Part shown: piece after piece, positions 28,755 to 39,122 of the stretch
How the letters are laid out: each line of letters begins with the position of its first letter
How positions within the stretch are numbered: position 1 is the first letter of the stretch
From: Cerrena zonata
Lineage: Eukaryota; Basidiomycota; Agaricomycetes; Polyporales; Cerrenaceae
Reading direction: 5' to 3'
Length of the DNA: 64,000 nt
NCBI GenBank assembly: GCA_038087015.1
Contig: JASBNA010000024.1
Span: forward strand, 513,287 to 577,286
Made by a program: the position numbers and the translations under genes
Notes under the pieces: generated by a model
Seen by the model: only the letters and a program-made list of their open reading frames with translations
Told to the model about the DNA's origin: nothing
The model's database searches: none

Positions 28755-30326
28755 ATGACTGATACTTGGACTCTTCCTCGTTGGATTACGGTGCTTTCTG
28801 GGTACTCGGCATTCGTATCTACGTTTATAATTGTTGGAAGTATATTGCTTCATCTTAGAAATTATAGAAAACCTTTCCAGCAAAGGCTAATGATAAGAAT
28901 TCAATTGATTGTGCCGATCTTTGCATTATCGTGTTTCTCAATGTTGACTAACCCAGACGCTTTTATTAATAAGTTTGTATTTGAGCCAATTAGAGAAATC
29001 TATGAAGCTTTTGTCATTTACACTTTCTTTTCTCTCTTAACGGATATGTTGGGGGGTGAAAGAAATATCATTATAACCACTAGTGGTCGAGAACCAATAC
29101 CTCATCCCGGGGGGATGCATTATATATTTTCTGATATTGATATTTCAGATCCTTTTATGTTCCTAATGATTAAAAGGGGTATTTTACAGTATGTCTGGCT
29201 AAAACCCGCCATTTGTTTTGGAACTCTTTTCACAGAAGTTATTGGTTGGTATGATGTTAATGACGTAAGCTTGAATAGTCCCTACGTTTGGCTAACAATC
29301 ATTTATAATATTAGTGTCACTGTTTCACTCTATTGTTTGGCCATTTTTTGGAAAGTCTTATGGACCGATTTGAAACCTTTTAAGCCAGTTGGTAAATTCT
29401 TATGTGTTAAACTAATCATTTTTGCTTCCTTTTGGCAGGGGGTTTTATTAGCTATTTTAAATTTTCTAAATTTATTACCGGGAGCTTCTCAAGAAGAGGG
29501 TGGTGCTCCAAATATTGGTATTTCAATTCAAAATGCTTTATTATGTATTGAATTAATTGCATTTTCAATTGGTCATTGGTTTTCCTTTTCTTATAAACCT
29601 TTTACCATTTCTCAATTACCAACTGGAAGAATCGAATTCTTTTATGCTTTAAAAGATATGTTTGGTATTAAAGACTTAATTAATGATTTCAAATTAACTT
29701 TCCATGGTGATTATTATAAAAATTATAAACAATTTGACTCAGTTGAAGCAGTTGTTGCTCATCCAGACTCAAAGGGTAGAATGAGTCGTATAAATCAAGG
29801 TTTAAGATATCATAGTGATGGGAAACATAAGCATTGGTTACCAAGTACCTCTCAACACCAACCATCCACTATCATACGAAGCACTTCAGAAATAGTTTCT
29901 GTACCTCTGAATTCAAATTTCTCTCCCTCCATTTACTCTCCCTCCATAAAATCAGTCGGAACTTCCGTAAGAGGTATCCATTCACTCTCACCAAATCCTT
30001 CTCCCCCAGGCTCACCAGAGCCTGGCTTGGAATCGTCACTTACTGAAATTTTGACTAAAGCAACCGGTGAAAACTATGATTATGAAGGCTTAGATGAAGA
30101 CGAAGCATATTATCAAGCAGCCTCTTCGGTGATTAATAATTATAACCTTGATCAAATCGAAGTTAAAAGATTACTTAATTACCCAATTGTTGATGAAATG
30201 GTTGATGGTCATGTATTTGGTTATAAAGTTAAAAAATTAAGAGCTGATAGAATGAAAAATAACATGAATCAACCAATAGTAAAACATTCTACTTATGAAA
30301 GTAATCGTTACGGAAGTATTGTTTAG
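28755..30326 (+). CDS. TMEM184 / Ost-alpha (DUF300) family membrane protein
   Basis: 523 residues. Seven hydrophobic segments lie in the first ~290 residues, with the family landmarks NYRKPFQQRLMIRI, SLLTDMLGGERNI, LQYVWLKPAICF, LKPFKPVGKFLCVKLIIFAS and FSIGHWFSFSYKPF. The remaining ~230 residues are a cytoplasmic Ser/Pro- and acid-rich tail. Relatives include animal Ost-alpha (organic solute transport) and the TMEM184 proteins; fungal members are thought to act at vacuole or endomembranes. The substrate is unknown. It is convergent with AIM23, whose stop lies 94 bp away. Confidence 0.8.
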   Translation: MTDTWTLPRWITVLSGYSAFVSTFIIVGSILLHLRNYRKPFQQRLMIRIQLIVPIFALSCFSMLTNPDAFINKFVFEPIREIYEAFVIYTFFSLLTDMLGGERNIIITTSGREPIPHPGGMHYIFSDIDISDPFMFLMIKRGILQYVWLKPAICFGTLFTEVIGWYDVNDVSLNSPYVWLTIIYNISVTVSLYCLAIFWKVLWTDLKPFKPVGKFLCVKLIIFASFWQGVLLAILNFLNLLPGASQEEGGAPNIGISIQNALLCIELIAFSIGHWFSFSYKPFTISQLPTGRIEFFYALKDMFGIKDLINDFKLTFHGDYYKNYKQFDSVEAVVAHPDSKGRMSRINQGLRYHSDGKHKHWLPSTSQHQPSTIIRSTSEIVSVPLNSNFSPSIYSPSIKSVGTSVRGIHSLSPNPSPPGSPEPGLESSLTEILTKATGENYDYEGLDEDEAYYQAASSVINNYNLDQIEVKRLLNYPIVDEMVDGHVFGYKVKKLRADRMKNNMNQPIVKHSTYESNRYGSIV

Positions 30327-30420
30327 TCTTAACGAATGTATGAAATAAGATTGTTTTTTTGTATGTACAAGTAAAGTAAATTTATATATATATAGTCGTG
30401 ATTGAGAAATCTTTTCATCA

Positions 30421-31614
30421 TTACTCTTCAATTTTAAACAGATACAAAGAGTCAATATCAGTTTCATTAACTGGTTTTCGTTTTCTCTTTTCTTCGGCTT
30501 CTTTTTGCTTTAAAAGTTTTCTTTGTTTCTTTAATTCTTTGGCAGATAATTGCTGCTCTTCTTGTTCTTTTTTATTACTAATTCTATTTGGTTTAACGTC
30601 ACATCTGATTACTACTCTTGATTCTAAATCACCAGTTATTTCAAAAGTAGCTTCACATTCTTCTAAAATAGTTTTCATATTCTCAACAACTAGTTGACGT
30701 CTTCTCATTTCAATTTCAAAACGGTCTTCTTCTAGTGTAAGTGGATCGAAATTTTGTTCTTCAAATTCTTTATCTCTACTTATGTTATTAATCAAACCAT
30801 CACCTTTATCTACTGATTTTTTGGCAGAGCTTAATGTACGTTTATCACCAATATAGATTAAAAAACTCTCACCTTTATCGAGTTTTTTATTTATCTCGGT
30901 TCTCTTTTGATTATTCAAATCACCTATGCTGATATTCCAAGCAAAAGTCATAATTTTAGTGGCTGACTTCTTCTGTTTTGCTCTTTCCTTTTGTTGTATT
31001 GCGTACTGAACTTTAACACTTCCTTTTTCTAATAACTCTTTTTCCTTTTCGATAGCAAGCTTTTCACTAAACAGTTTTAACATATCCTTACTACTGGTCA
31101 TCTTGATAAGTGGTAAGCCTCTGGAAATAACAACTTGTATACCATGATCTTTGAAGTCAGTACTATTGATAATATCAGCCAAATGTTTACGTTCGAGTTT
31201 GTTTGATTCCGGATCAACAAAGTTCACCCTGTATTGAGGACTATTCTCATAAACCTCAGCAATTATACTTTTCACGGCTAATTGAGCTTGTTCAGAACCT
31301 GAAAATTGAAATCTCAAAACCTTCCTCTGCGGTCTTGAACTATTGTAATCTGATCTTGTTCTTTCAAATCTTTGTGGATTGGGCTTACGTTCTCCACGAT
31401 TGAACTTGTTTGCAAAACGGTTAAATTCTGAGGGTTTCAAGGGTTCTGTACGTTTTGAAGATACATTCCAATCATTTTTCAAAAGACTATCGATATCCAA
31501 CGGGCCTCTCTTGGTTTCACTGTGATCGAAAGGCCTTGCACAGAACGAACAGCTGGAAAAGTTTCTTGCCCGGAGAACGTGTGATATGGTCAGTCTTGGT
31601 CTCAACATTATCAT
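30421..31614 (-). CDS. AIM23: Mitochondrial translation initiation factor 3 (Aim23)
   Basis: 397 residues from ATG 31614 (MIMLRPRLTISHVLRARNFS). The Arg/Ser-rich, acid-free N-terminus is a typical mitochondrial targeting sequence. The middle and C-terminal parts show the IF3-like two-domain arrangement: KSATKIMTFAWNISIGDLN resembles the C-terminal domain's KxKxxxFxxxIxxxDLxxK, and ERKHLADIINSTDFKDHG lies earlier. A Lys/Glu-rich C-terminal tail ends the protein. Aim23 in S. cerevisiae is the mitochondrial IF3 that keeps the balance of mitochondrial protein synthesis. Assignment rests on motif pattern and length. Confidence 0.75.
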   Translation of the reverse strand: MIMLRPRLTISHVLRARNFSSCSFCARPFDHSETKRGPLDIDSLLKNDWNVSSKRTEPLKPSEFNRFANKFNRGERKPNPQRFERTRSDYNSSRPQRKVLRFQFSGSEQAQLAVKSIIAEVYENSPQYRVNFVDPESNKLERKHLADIINSTDFKDHGIQVVISRGLPLIKMTSSKDMLKLFSEKLAIEKEKELLEKGSVKVQYAIQQKERAKQKKSATKIMTFAWNISIGDLNNQKRTEINKKLDKGESFLIYIGDKRTLSSAKKSVDKGDGLINNISRDKEFEEQNFDPLTLEEDRFEIEMRRRQLVVENMKTILEECEATFEITGDLESRVVIRCDVKPNRISNKKEQEEQQLSAKELKKQRKLLKQKEAEEKRKRKPVNETDIDSLYLFKIEE

Positions 31615-32188
31615 TATCTGTAGCGTGTTCAAGTATTAGCTAATGAAAGAAGGTGTAACTTATCTTCTGTCAAAATAGATGGGCCTTTGAAAAAAAAAAA
31701 AAAAATTCAATCAAAAAAAAAAGATAGTGAGAGTAGCGATATATCGGATATTTGACCTGTTTGAACTATAGATAGAATACTTCTCTCGGTGAGGGTGGGT
31801 TACTGTTCCCACGATGTCTACTGATCTAAGGACATTCTTATGGAAACCAGTTAGGGCCAAGCTGACAAATTTCCTTTAAAGTAAGCTCATTGGTTCTTTT
31901 GCAGTCATTTTTGTCCTTCCTCTGCTTGTATGATATCGATGAGCTTGAATCTTTCCTGTAATACTAAGGTATTAGCATGAATATTAGGTAGTATTATTCT
32001 GTTACAGACAGATACTAATAATTTGTAATTCCGAAGTGTTCTTCCTTATCGTGATAAAAATTATATTAAATGTTAACAAACCTTAACGAATTTTATTGGT
32101 ACTAGATAAAAGGGGAATTGAATATATGCATTATTAAGTATACAGTAATTAAATAAATAAATAAGTCTATAAGATTTTCTGCTGAGTC
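31615..32188. other. Intergenic AIM23-NAR1
   Basis: Promoter of AIM23 (poly(A) runs at 31688-31725) and 3' flank of NAR1. No gene or RNA seen. Confidence 0.6.
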
Positions 32189-33799
32189 TTACCATTTTGC
32201 GCCTAACAATATAGCATTAGGATCGGTTGGTTGCTCAACTTCATTAAACCAGGTTTTCAAAAGTCTATCTTGATTTATTCCAAAGGTCTTACAGAATTCT
32301 TGACACCAAGCCACTAATTCGGGAACCACATGAGCGTTATCAAAAGACGTAATATCAAATAAGTTGATATCATTGTAATTGATTAAGGCTTGGTTTAACC
32401 ATTCTTTTTCATTGAAATCTTTAGGTGGAGCAATCTGGCCACCCCCATTGATGCACCCATTTGGACAAGCCATGATTTCAACATAGTCACATTTTGAAGC
32501 GTCAGCAGATTCTTCTGAAGCTGTATTGGATTTACCAGACATTCTAGCACGACGACGAGCAACTAGTGGATTGGTTTTGGTTGTGGATTTAGCAACCGGT
32601 GAAGGCTTGAGTTTTCTTACCAAGTTTTGAATATTCTTGAATCCATTTACAATTGCAGTACTTGCCACTTTTGTTTGATTGTACAATAATCTTAATTCGT
32701 AAATGTCAGAATTCTTACCATTAATGGTATCAATACTGAAATTTTCTAATTGATAAGTATTTGGATCTTTAAGACATAAATCATTTTGAACCATTTTCAA
32801 GTAATTGAAGCCATAACCTCCAGAAGCAGAACCAGAATCATTTGACCATGAAGATGTGACAAATGGCCAACTTGGTGGAGCACATTTAGAATATAAATCA
32901 GTACAGTTCAGATTAACAATTTTTTCAGTGTTTTCAGGAATTAATTGAAAATCAGACTTGTGCTCTTCTAATAAGGTAACCAACTCTTTTGGAGTTAAAA
33001 CACAATCCACATCAACACTTGGGGTCTCTTCATTGTGTTCGGGTCGGGCACTTTCTAATTTTTTATCGAAGCATGGCATGATCGATAAGTGATATATCTT
33101 GTCCTTTGGAATTTGCAAATCATTGGCAGTTAAGGTTTTCAACAAACAACCAGTTATTTGCTGAGGCGATTTAACGTTTGAAATACGAGGTAAAATATAA
33201 GGATGAGTCTTTTCAGCGTACAACACCCAACCAGGACAAATAGAGGATAAAACAGGGCCTTCTTCGTGGTTTTCATGCTTACGCTGAATGATATTTTGGG
33301 CTTCATATATGAGAGACAATTTTCTCCCCAAGGAAGTACCCACAATATGAGTAAATCCCATTTGATTAATAAATAGGTTGATTAGTAAACGGTCGATATC
33401 TTCTATCGAGATATTATAAGCCGTTGCCAAAGAAGCCCGTGCCTGGTGTGAAATGCTTGCAACAAACACTTTATCAGTGTTATTATTAACTTTATCTCTA
33501 ATTGCCTTTATCAATTCGTCATGAGAATGTTGTGCCACCAAAATTTCTTCAGCAGAAGTAATGCAACCAGAGCAGGCCAAACAGTCCGCAAGCGAGATTT
33601 GAGCAGGTGACAAGGAGTTCACTTTCCCGTCGATTTTAGATATTTCTAGTGGATTCCCCTTATCGTCGATTTGGAGTTCAACTTCACCATTTTCGTTATC
33701 TTGATTATTTGATTCGTTCAAATTGGTCACCGGTTTGATACAAGCAGCACCCGGGGATATGAAATCGTTAAGATCATCTGCCGATAGTATAGCACTCAT
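32189..33799 (-). CDS. NAR1: Cytosolic Fe-S protein assembly factor Nar1
   Basis: 536 residues from ATG 33799. It shows the iron-only-hydrogenase-like signatures of Nar1: N-terminal cysteines with CLACSGCITSAEE at about residue 75, SICPGWV, MPCFDKKLESAR, ASGGYGFNY and the C-terminal IMACPNGCINGGGQI. These ligate two Fe-S clusters. Nar1 is part of the cytosolic iron-sulphur assembly (CIA) machinery, linking the Nbp35/Cfd1 scaffold to the Cia1 targeting complex, and is essential in S. cerevisiae. The length is close to the usual ~490-550. Key cysteines all appear intact. Confidence 0.95.
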   Translation of the reverse strand: MSAILSADDLNDFISPGAACIKPVTNLNESNNQDNENGEVELQIDDKGNPLEISKIDGKVNSLSPAQISLADCLACSGCITSAEEILVAQHSHDELIKAIRDKVNNNTDKVFVASISHQARASLATAYNISIEDIDRLLINLFINQMGFTHIVGTSLGRKLSLIYEAQNIIQRKHENHEEGPVLSSICPGWVLYAEKTHPYILPRISNVKSPQQITGCLLKTLTANDLQIPKDKIYHLSIMPCFDKKLESARPEHNEETPSVDVDCVLTPKELVTLLEEHKSDFQLIPENTEKIVNLNCTDLYSKCAPPSWPFVTSSWSNDSGSASGGYGFNYLKMVQNDLCLKDPNTYQLENFSIDTINGKNSDIYELRLLYNQTKVASTAIVNGFKNIQNLVRKLKPSPVAKSTTKTNPLVARRRARMSGKSNTASEESADASKCDYVEIMACPNGCINGGGQIAPPKDFNEKEWLNQALINYNDINLFDITSFDNAHVVPELVAWCQEFCKTFGINQDRLLKTWFNEVEQPTDPNAILLGAKW

Positions 33800-34097
33800 A
33801 ATCTATGTGTATAATAAGAAGCAAAGAAGAGTTCTAACTTGAATATCTGCTTAGTCATTTTATAATCGTTATATTTGCGAGATGATTCTTTTCTTTTTTT
33901 TTTTTTCTGTCTTTTGTTAGTGCAATTGATACAACCAATGAGACTACTTACTAAACTAATCATTCCTGATTACATAGAAAAATTAAGAAGAAATATGTGA
34001 ATAGAGGAAGTATGTAAATTGAAGGAATAAGTAGAAAGAAAGGTTATATTCGGTGTAATGTTATATATAAGTACATAAGAATAGGAGCGGCTGCAAA
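33800..34097. other. Intergenic NAR1-YTP1
   Basis: NAR1 promoter with a T run at about 33895-33908; nothing else seen. Confidence 0.6.
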
Positions 34098-35435
34098 TTA
34101 TGGAGTTCTTTCTTCGTGATCACTAAGGTCACTCAACTCGAATTCTTGAGCTTCGTTTGAACTGACTTGGTGATATGATTGTTGGGATAATTCTCCGTTT
34201 TCATTGTATCCCACCAATCTTAAGTAGAAGCTTAATAAGATGATCATCCATAAGTAAATCATGAAGCCAGCACCGACAACAACCATGATATAAGCAGAAT
34301 GATCAGCACCTAAATCTTTGACCAAGATTAATTGTTCTTCGTTTGCCGACATAAATAAGATTCCTGATAAAACAAGACATAATGGAGGTAAATGTTGGAA
34401 AGAAAGGATTTTACCAGAGGTCGAACTAGCCAAATCTTGTAATATGATTGAAATTTCAATAATACGAGTGACACCAGCACCCATTAATACGATACCAAAT
34501 AAAGCATGAACTTTGGTGGAGATTTCAAGATGCTGGGCATGCTGAGACATGGCATAACCAGTGAAAATAAGAAGAAAAGCAGGAATGAACGAACGAACGT
34601 TATTCTTACGAGTTAACCACATTCCCAAGAGACCTCCGCACCACCAAATGATCCCCATTGCAGTGTGTTGGTAATCGCCATGGGACCAGCCTTCACGGCC
34701 CCAGCGATGTTCGGTGAAAGTGTTAACGATCCCCCATAAACACATGATGCTCGAGTCATAAAACTCCTGGGACCTGCTACTTGGATTATTTAAATGGTGA
34801 TTTCTAATCCAGGGAACAACCAAAACCAAGGCCAAAATAAACCCGTAGAATATGAATGAAGATCCCATTATACCATGTGCAATGCACTGACCAGTGTGTT
34901 TGCCATAGCAGAAACCAAACAAAGCAATTGGAGCCAAACAAACTCTAACCCATCCAGTTAAAACACTCAAGATGGAGCATACTTTATATATTTTATAAGA
35001 TACCCCGTATTCACCTCTTGATTGTAAATGGGGGTAAAACTTGTTGATTATAGCATTGGACCCATTGATAAAACTGCCCACGAAAACTGTCAATCCCAAA
35101 AGTAAACTAAGAAACCAACTAGTTCCTTTGGAAGTTCTATTTTCATGATTATCCGAATCAGGGAAATCAAGAAATAAGGATTCAAATACTGAGTAACCAG
35201 TGCTAACAAATTGCAAGACTAACGATACGTGAACACGATTGGCCATAGCCAAACAGGCTGAAATCGATGAAAGCACCAATAAAACGGCTGCGCTAACAAC
35301 CATATGGAAACTTTTGGACCCAGCATTCACCGGATGAAACTCCACGGGTTCCCCCATGTCCATGTTCATATCATCGGCAGAAACAAAAGCAATCACAGCT
35401 ACCAACGCCAATACCAACCAACCTCGACTCATCAT
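34098..35435 (-). CDS. YTP1: Ytp1-like multispanning membrane protein
   Basis: 445 residues from the first of two ATGs at 35435. A cleavable signal peptide (RGWLVLALVAVIAFVSA) is followed by about ten membrane segments. A His-containing lumenal stretch (DDMNMDMG) and the conserved WGIVNTFTEHRWGREGWSHGDYQHT region (residues ~235-260) identify the Ytp1/YTP family, distantly similar to mitochondrial electron-transport proteins. The function in yeast is undefined. It is divergent from KEX2 over 344 bp. Confidence 0.85.
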   Translation of the reverse strand: MMSRGWLVLALVAVIAFVSADDMNMDMGEPVEFHPVNAGSKSFHMVVSAAVLLVLSSISACLAMANRVHVSLVLQFVSTGYSVFESLFLDFPDSDNHENRTSKGTSWFLSLLLGLTVFVGSFINGSNAIINKFYPHLQSRGEYGVSYKIYKVCSILSVLTGWVRVCLAPIALFGFCYGKHTGQCIAHGIMGSSFIFYGFILALVLVVPWIRNHHLNNPSSRSQEFYDSSIMCLWGIVNTFTEHRWGREGWSHGDYQHTAMGIIWWCGGLLGMWLTRKNNVRSFIPAFLLIFTGYAMSQHAQHLEISTKVHALFGIVLMGAGVTRIIEISIILQDLASSTSGKILSFQHLPPLCLVLSGILFMSANEEQLILVKDLGADHSAYIMVVVGAGFMIYLWMIILLSFYLRLVGYNENGELSQQSYHQVSSNEAQEFELSDLSDHEERTP

Positions 35436-35779
35436 GGTATCTATAGTATAGTATAATAAGAGTAGTTAGTGTGACAGTTTATACGCGCACTAAAATAGAA
35501 ATAGGATTTTTTCAACAGAATACCGTGGCAGAGTTTTGTTTTTTTTTTTTTTAACAGGGACGCTTTTGATTCTTCACCAGTGGATACTCTTTATAACGGA
35601 CTGGTTCCTTCAGTGATCACTTACGTACTCTTTAACATTCTGGTAAGTGGCCTTTGTTCTTTAGCACTTTAGAGGCCTTTGTTCTTAGTGACAAGGGAGT
35701 TGAAAACGAGACAAGAAGGTGGAATTAGTACCAGTTATTTGTTGGTTAGACCAAAAAGCATATCAATAGACGGTTCATA
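35436..35779. other. Divergent YTP1-KEX2 promoter
   Basis: 344 bp with TATA-like AGTATAGTATAATAAG close to YTP1 and a T run at 35539-35551. No gene. Confidence 0.6.
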
Positions 35780-38407
35780 ATGCTTTTTTCAATTACAAAA
35801 TTAGTGATTCTAGTTCAGTTTTTATCAAGTATAACCTGGGGGTATTCTATGCCCAAAAGGGATTATGATAATAAGAATTATTTTATATTAGAATTTGATA
35901 CTTCAAAAGGATCCAAGAATTTGAATAGCTTTATCAAAGAGAATAAGGGTATTTATAATTTCGAACATCAGCTCTATGGGTTTGATGATCATTATATCTT
36001 TAGTATAAATAAATCCCATCCATATAATGATTTTTTGGGTAATTATAACTCTGATACTATAAATCATGATGATGGGAATTTGAAATTATTGAAAAGATCC
36101 GGAGAGTATGAAGCTCAATACGATAGTTTAATTAACTCGGTAAAATCTATTCATTCCTTAAAACCAAAAAAATTATCTAAAAGATTACCTATTCAAATAG
36201 AAGATAGATCCATTGATATTGTTGACTCTGCACAAAAACCCATAAAAGACGCTAGTGAAAAGCTTGATATCAATGACCCAACTTTTATCGAACAATGGCA
36301 TTTAATTAATGCTATGAATCCAGGTAATGATGTAAATGTCACTGGATTATGGTATGAAGGGATATTTGGTGAAGGAATAACCAGTGCTATAGTTGATGAT
36401 GGATTAGATGTTGATAATCCTGATTTAAATGAAAACTTTAATGCCAAAGGTTCTTGGGACTTTAATTCAAATACCAATTTCCCAAAACCAAGATTATTTG
36501 ATGATTATCACGGTACTAGATGTGCTGGAGAAATCGCTGCAGTTAAAAATGGTCAATGTGGTGTTGGTGTTTCTTATAAATCAAAAGTTAGTGGTATACG
36601 TATATTATCGGGTACTATTACTGCTTCTGAAGAAGCTGCAGCTATGATCTATGGATTAGACGTGAATGATATATACTCGTGTTCTTGGGGTCCAACTGAT
36701 GATGGTAGAACATTATCAGCACCAGAATTAATTGTTAAAAAAGCAATGGTTAAAGGGGTTCAAAAAGGACGTAAAGATAAAGGGTCTGTTTATGTTTTCG
36801 CTAGTGGTAATGGAGGACGTAACGGAGATTCCTGTAATTTTGATGGTTATACTAATTCTATTTTTTCAATTACTGTTGGTGCTATTGATTATAAAGGTTT
36901 ACATCCAGCTTATGCAGAAGCATGTTCTGCAGTTATGGTTGTAACTTATTCATCAGGTTCTGGAGAGCATATCCATACTACTGATATTCATGATAAATGT
37001 ACTGCAATTCATGGGGGTACTTCAGCAGCTGCACCATTAGCAGCAGGAATTTATTCATTAGTGTTATCAGTAAATCCAAATTTAACTTGGAGAGATGTTC
37101 AATACGTTAGTGCATTAAGTGCTGTTCCAGTTAATGAAGATGATGGTAATTATCAAATTACTGCATTAGATCGTAAATATAGTCATAAATATGGATATGG
37201 TAAAATAGATGCATATCAAATGGTTAAATTTGCAGAAAAATGGCAAAATGTTAAACCACAAACTTGGTTTTATTCTGATTTTAAAGAAGTTAATGAAGCA
37301 ATAACTAAAGATCCAAGTGATGATAACAAAGTTATTAAAAGTGTTATTAATATTAATAAAGAAGATTTAAAATTAATGAATTTTGATAAAGTTGAACATG
37401 TTACAGTTACAGTTAATATTGAATCTAAATTAAGAGGAGCAGTTGGAGTTAGATTAATATCACCATTTGGAGTTATAAGTGATTTAGCTACATTTAGACA
37501 TTTAGATAAGTCAGGTCAAGGATTTGCTGATTGGACGTTTATGTCAGTGGCTCATTGGGGAGAAACAGGAGAAGGAGATTGGACCATTGAGGTATTTTCG
37601 GATCCAGAAGTTGATATTAATGAGGTTAATTTTAAAAATTGGCAATTAAGATTATTTGGACAAACCATTGATGCAGATAAAGCAGAAACTTATGATATAA
37701 CTAAAGATTATGCTAAGATTAGAAGGGATAAACTTGAGGAATTGAAAAACAAGCCAAAACCTGAAGAAAAGCCAAAGCCTGAGGAAAAACCTGAAGAAAA
37801 ACCTAAACCTGAAGACAAGCCAGAAGAAAAACCCAAACCTGAAGACAAGCCTGAAGAAAAACCTGAAGAAAAACCAAAACCCGAAGAAAAACCTGATAAG
37901 CCAGAAGACAAACCTGAAGACAAACCTGACACTCCTGAAGATACCGATGAGCCAGGGCAAAATAAGCAATACACCAATGATCATACTGGACAATATTTCA
38001 TGGCCATTGCAGTGGTTGGGTTCATTATAGTGATTATAATGATGAGATATCATAAAACCCCAGGAAGCTCTCGCCGTAGAAGAAGAGAAGAATACGAATT
38101 CGACATCATCCCTGGTGAAGACTACAGTGATAGCGAAGAAGGCGAAGACGATGATGATGAAGATTCCTTGGATTTGGGTAATGATAGAAGAGCTCCAAAT
38201 AAATCCAATAATCAATCTAGAAATAGCGACGAAGCCAGAGATCGATTATTTGATGAATTCAACGCAGAAACATTACCCGACTACGAAGACGATATGTTTA
38301 TAATTGACGACGATGATGAACATGCAAAGAACCCTCCACAAGACCAAAAGCTGCAAGAAGGGTCCACTCTTGGAAGTAGTTACAAGCCCACCGAGGCCAA
38401 GTCTTAA
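35780..38407 (+). CDS. KEX2: Kexin (Kex2), Golgi prohormone-type protease
   Basis: 875 residues from ATG 35780. A signal peptide (VILVQFLSSITWG) is followed by a propeptide ending at Lys-Arg sites (LSKR before LPIQ is the likely autoprocessing site). The subtilisin-type catalytic domain spans about 170-480, with Asp in AIVDDGLDV, His in DDYHGTRCAGE, oxyanion Asn in ASGNGG and Ser in HGGTSAAAPLAAG. The P domain follows (about 500-640). Then come a KPEEKPE repeat (about 656-730), one membrane segment (MAIAVVGFIIVIIMM) and an acidic cytosolic tail (DYSDSEEGEDDDDED). It cleaves after Lys-Arg/Arg-Arg in the late Golgi to mature secreted precursors. Confidence 0.96.
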   Translation: MLFSITKLVILVQFLSSITWGYSMPKRDYDNKNYFILEFDTSKGSKNLNSFIKENKGIYNFEHQLYGFDDHYIFSINKSHPYNDFLGNYNSDTINHDDGNLKLLKRSGEYEAQYDSLINSVKSIHSLKPKKLSKRLPIQIEDRSIDIVDSAQKPIKDASEKLDINDPTFIEQWHLINAMNPGNDVNVTGLWYEGIFGEGITSAIVDDGLDVDNPDLNENFNAKGSWDFNSNTNFPKPRLFDDYHGTRCAGEIAAVKNGQCGVGVSYKSKVSGIRILSGTITASEEAAAMIYGLDVNDIYSCSWGPTDDGRTLSAPELIVKKAMVKGVQKGRKDKGSVYVFASGNGGRNGDSCNFDGYTNSIFSITVGAIDYKGLHPAYAEACSAVMVVTYSSGSGEHIHTTDIHDKCTAIHGGTSAAAPLAAGIYSLVLSVNPNLTWRDVQYVSALSAVPVNEDDGNYQITALDRKYSHKYGYGKIDAYQMVKFAEKWQNVKPQTWFYSDFKEVNEAITKDPSDDNKVIKSVININKEDLKLMNFDKVEHVTVTVNIESKLRGAVGVRLISPFGVISDLATFRHLDKSGQGFADWTFMSVAHWGETGEGDWTIEVFSDPEVDINEVNFKNWQLRLFGQTIDADKAETYDITKDYAKIRRDKLEELKNKPKPEEKPKPEEKPEEKPKPEDKPEEKPKPEDKPEEKPEEKPKPEEKPDKPEDKPEDKPDTPEDTDEPGQNKQYTNDHTGQYFMAIAVVGFIIVIIMMRYHKTPGSSRRRRREEYEFDIIPGEDYSDSEEGEDDDDEDSLDLGNDRRAPNKSNNQSRNSDEARDRLFDEFNAETLPDYEDDMFIIDDDDEHAKNPPQDQKLQEGSTLGSSYKPTEAKS
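37747..37950 (+). repeat. Coding KPEEKPE repeat in KEX2
   Basis: Imperfect 12-24-bp units (CCTGAAGAAAAACC) encode an extended, highly charged stalk between the P domain and the membrane segment. The length is likely variable between alleles. Confidence 0.85.
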
Positions 38408-39122
38408 TGTATAAGTATATATAAATAAAGAATATCCGCAAAACAAAACCCGTACCCACTCCGATCGTCGGGCCTTTCGCACGGAAGAAGCAACTCTTAT
38501 CACTGTCACGTGCGATGACAAAGCATTCTACTGCTACTACTACTATTACTATTGGTACTACTATCACTCGTGCTAATGGTAGTAGTAGTAGTAGTAATGG
38601 TACTGCTAATGGTACTGCTAACGGTGGTAGTACAAGTAGTCGAATAGTCAAATAGCTAAGTTTACAATTAGCAGTACAAAGGGCAGTGCACTAAAAGCAA
38701 ACCCAAAATCCAGATTAATTTGTTCTTACTAATGAATGCAATTGCTTTACCCAACCGAATCCCCCAGTGCCCACGGAATTACTCAACCAGTAGTTTTAGT
38801 ACTAGTAGAAAAACAGAGAATTCCGTATGTTAGTGTAATGTACTCTCAATGATTTATAATTGCGTGAAGGCCAACCAATTTGTCTCGGTCGGATTCTCTC
38901 TCTCTCTTTCTTTTTTTTTTTTCATTTGAATTTTCAATTGCCATCTTCTCCTTACTAATTGATTTTTGAATTGATCATCTTTATAGGGAAAAAGTTTCTT
39001 TAAAGTTAATCAATTGATATAAAGAATCGATTTTGCTTTGCTTTGGAGAGTTTATTCAATTGAAATTCAATTGTGTTTTGCTTTTATTATAATACTTGCC
39101 TCTTTCTATTAATTAATTAAAG
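38408..39122. other. KEX2-ZWF1 intergenic with trinucleotide repeats
   Basis: TAC/GTA-rich runs at 38525-38635, a CACGTG box at 38507-38512, and C/T-rich tracts at 38895-38925. It is the ZWF1 promoter; no gene. Confidence 0.65.
38525..38635. repeat. (TAC)n / (GTA)n microsatellite
   Basis: CTACTACTACTATTAC followed by GGTAGTAGTAGTAGTAG and GGTACTGCTAAT repeats. Confidence 0.8.
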
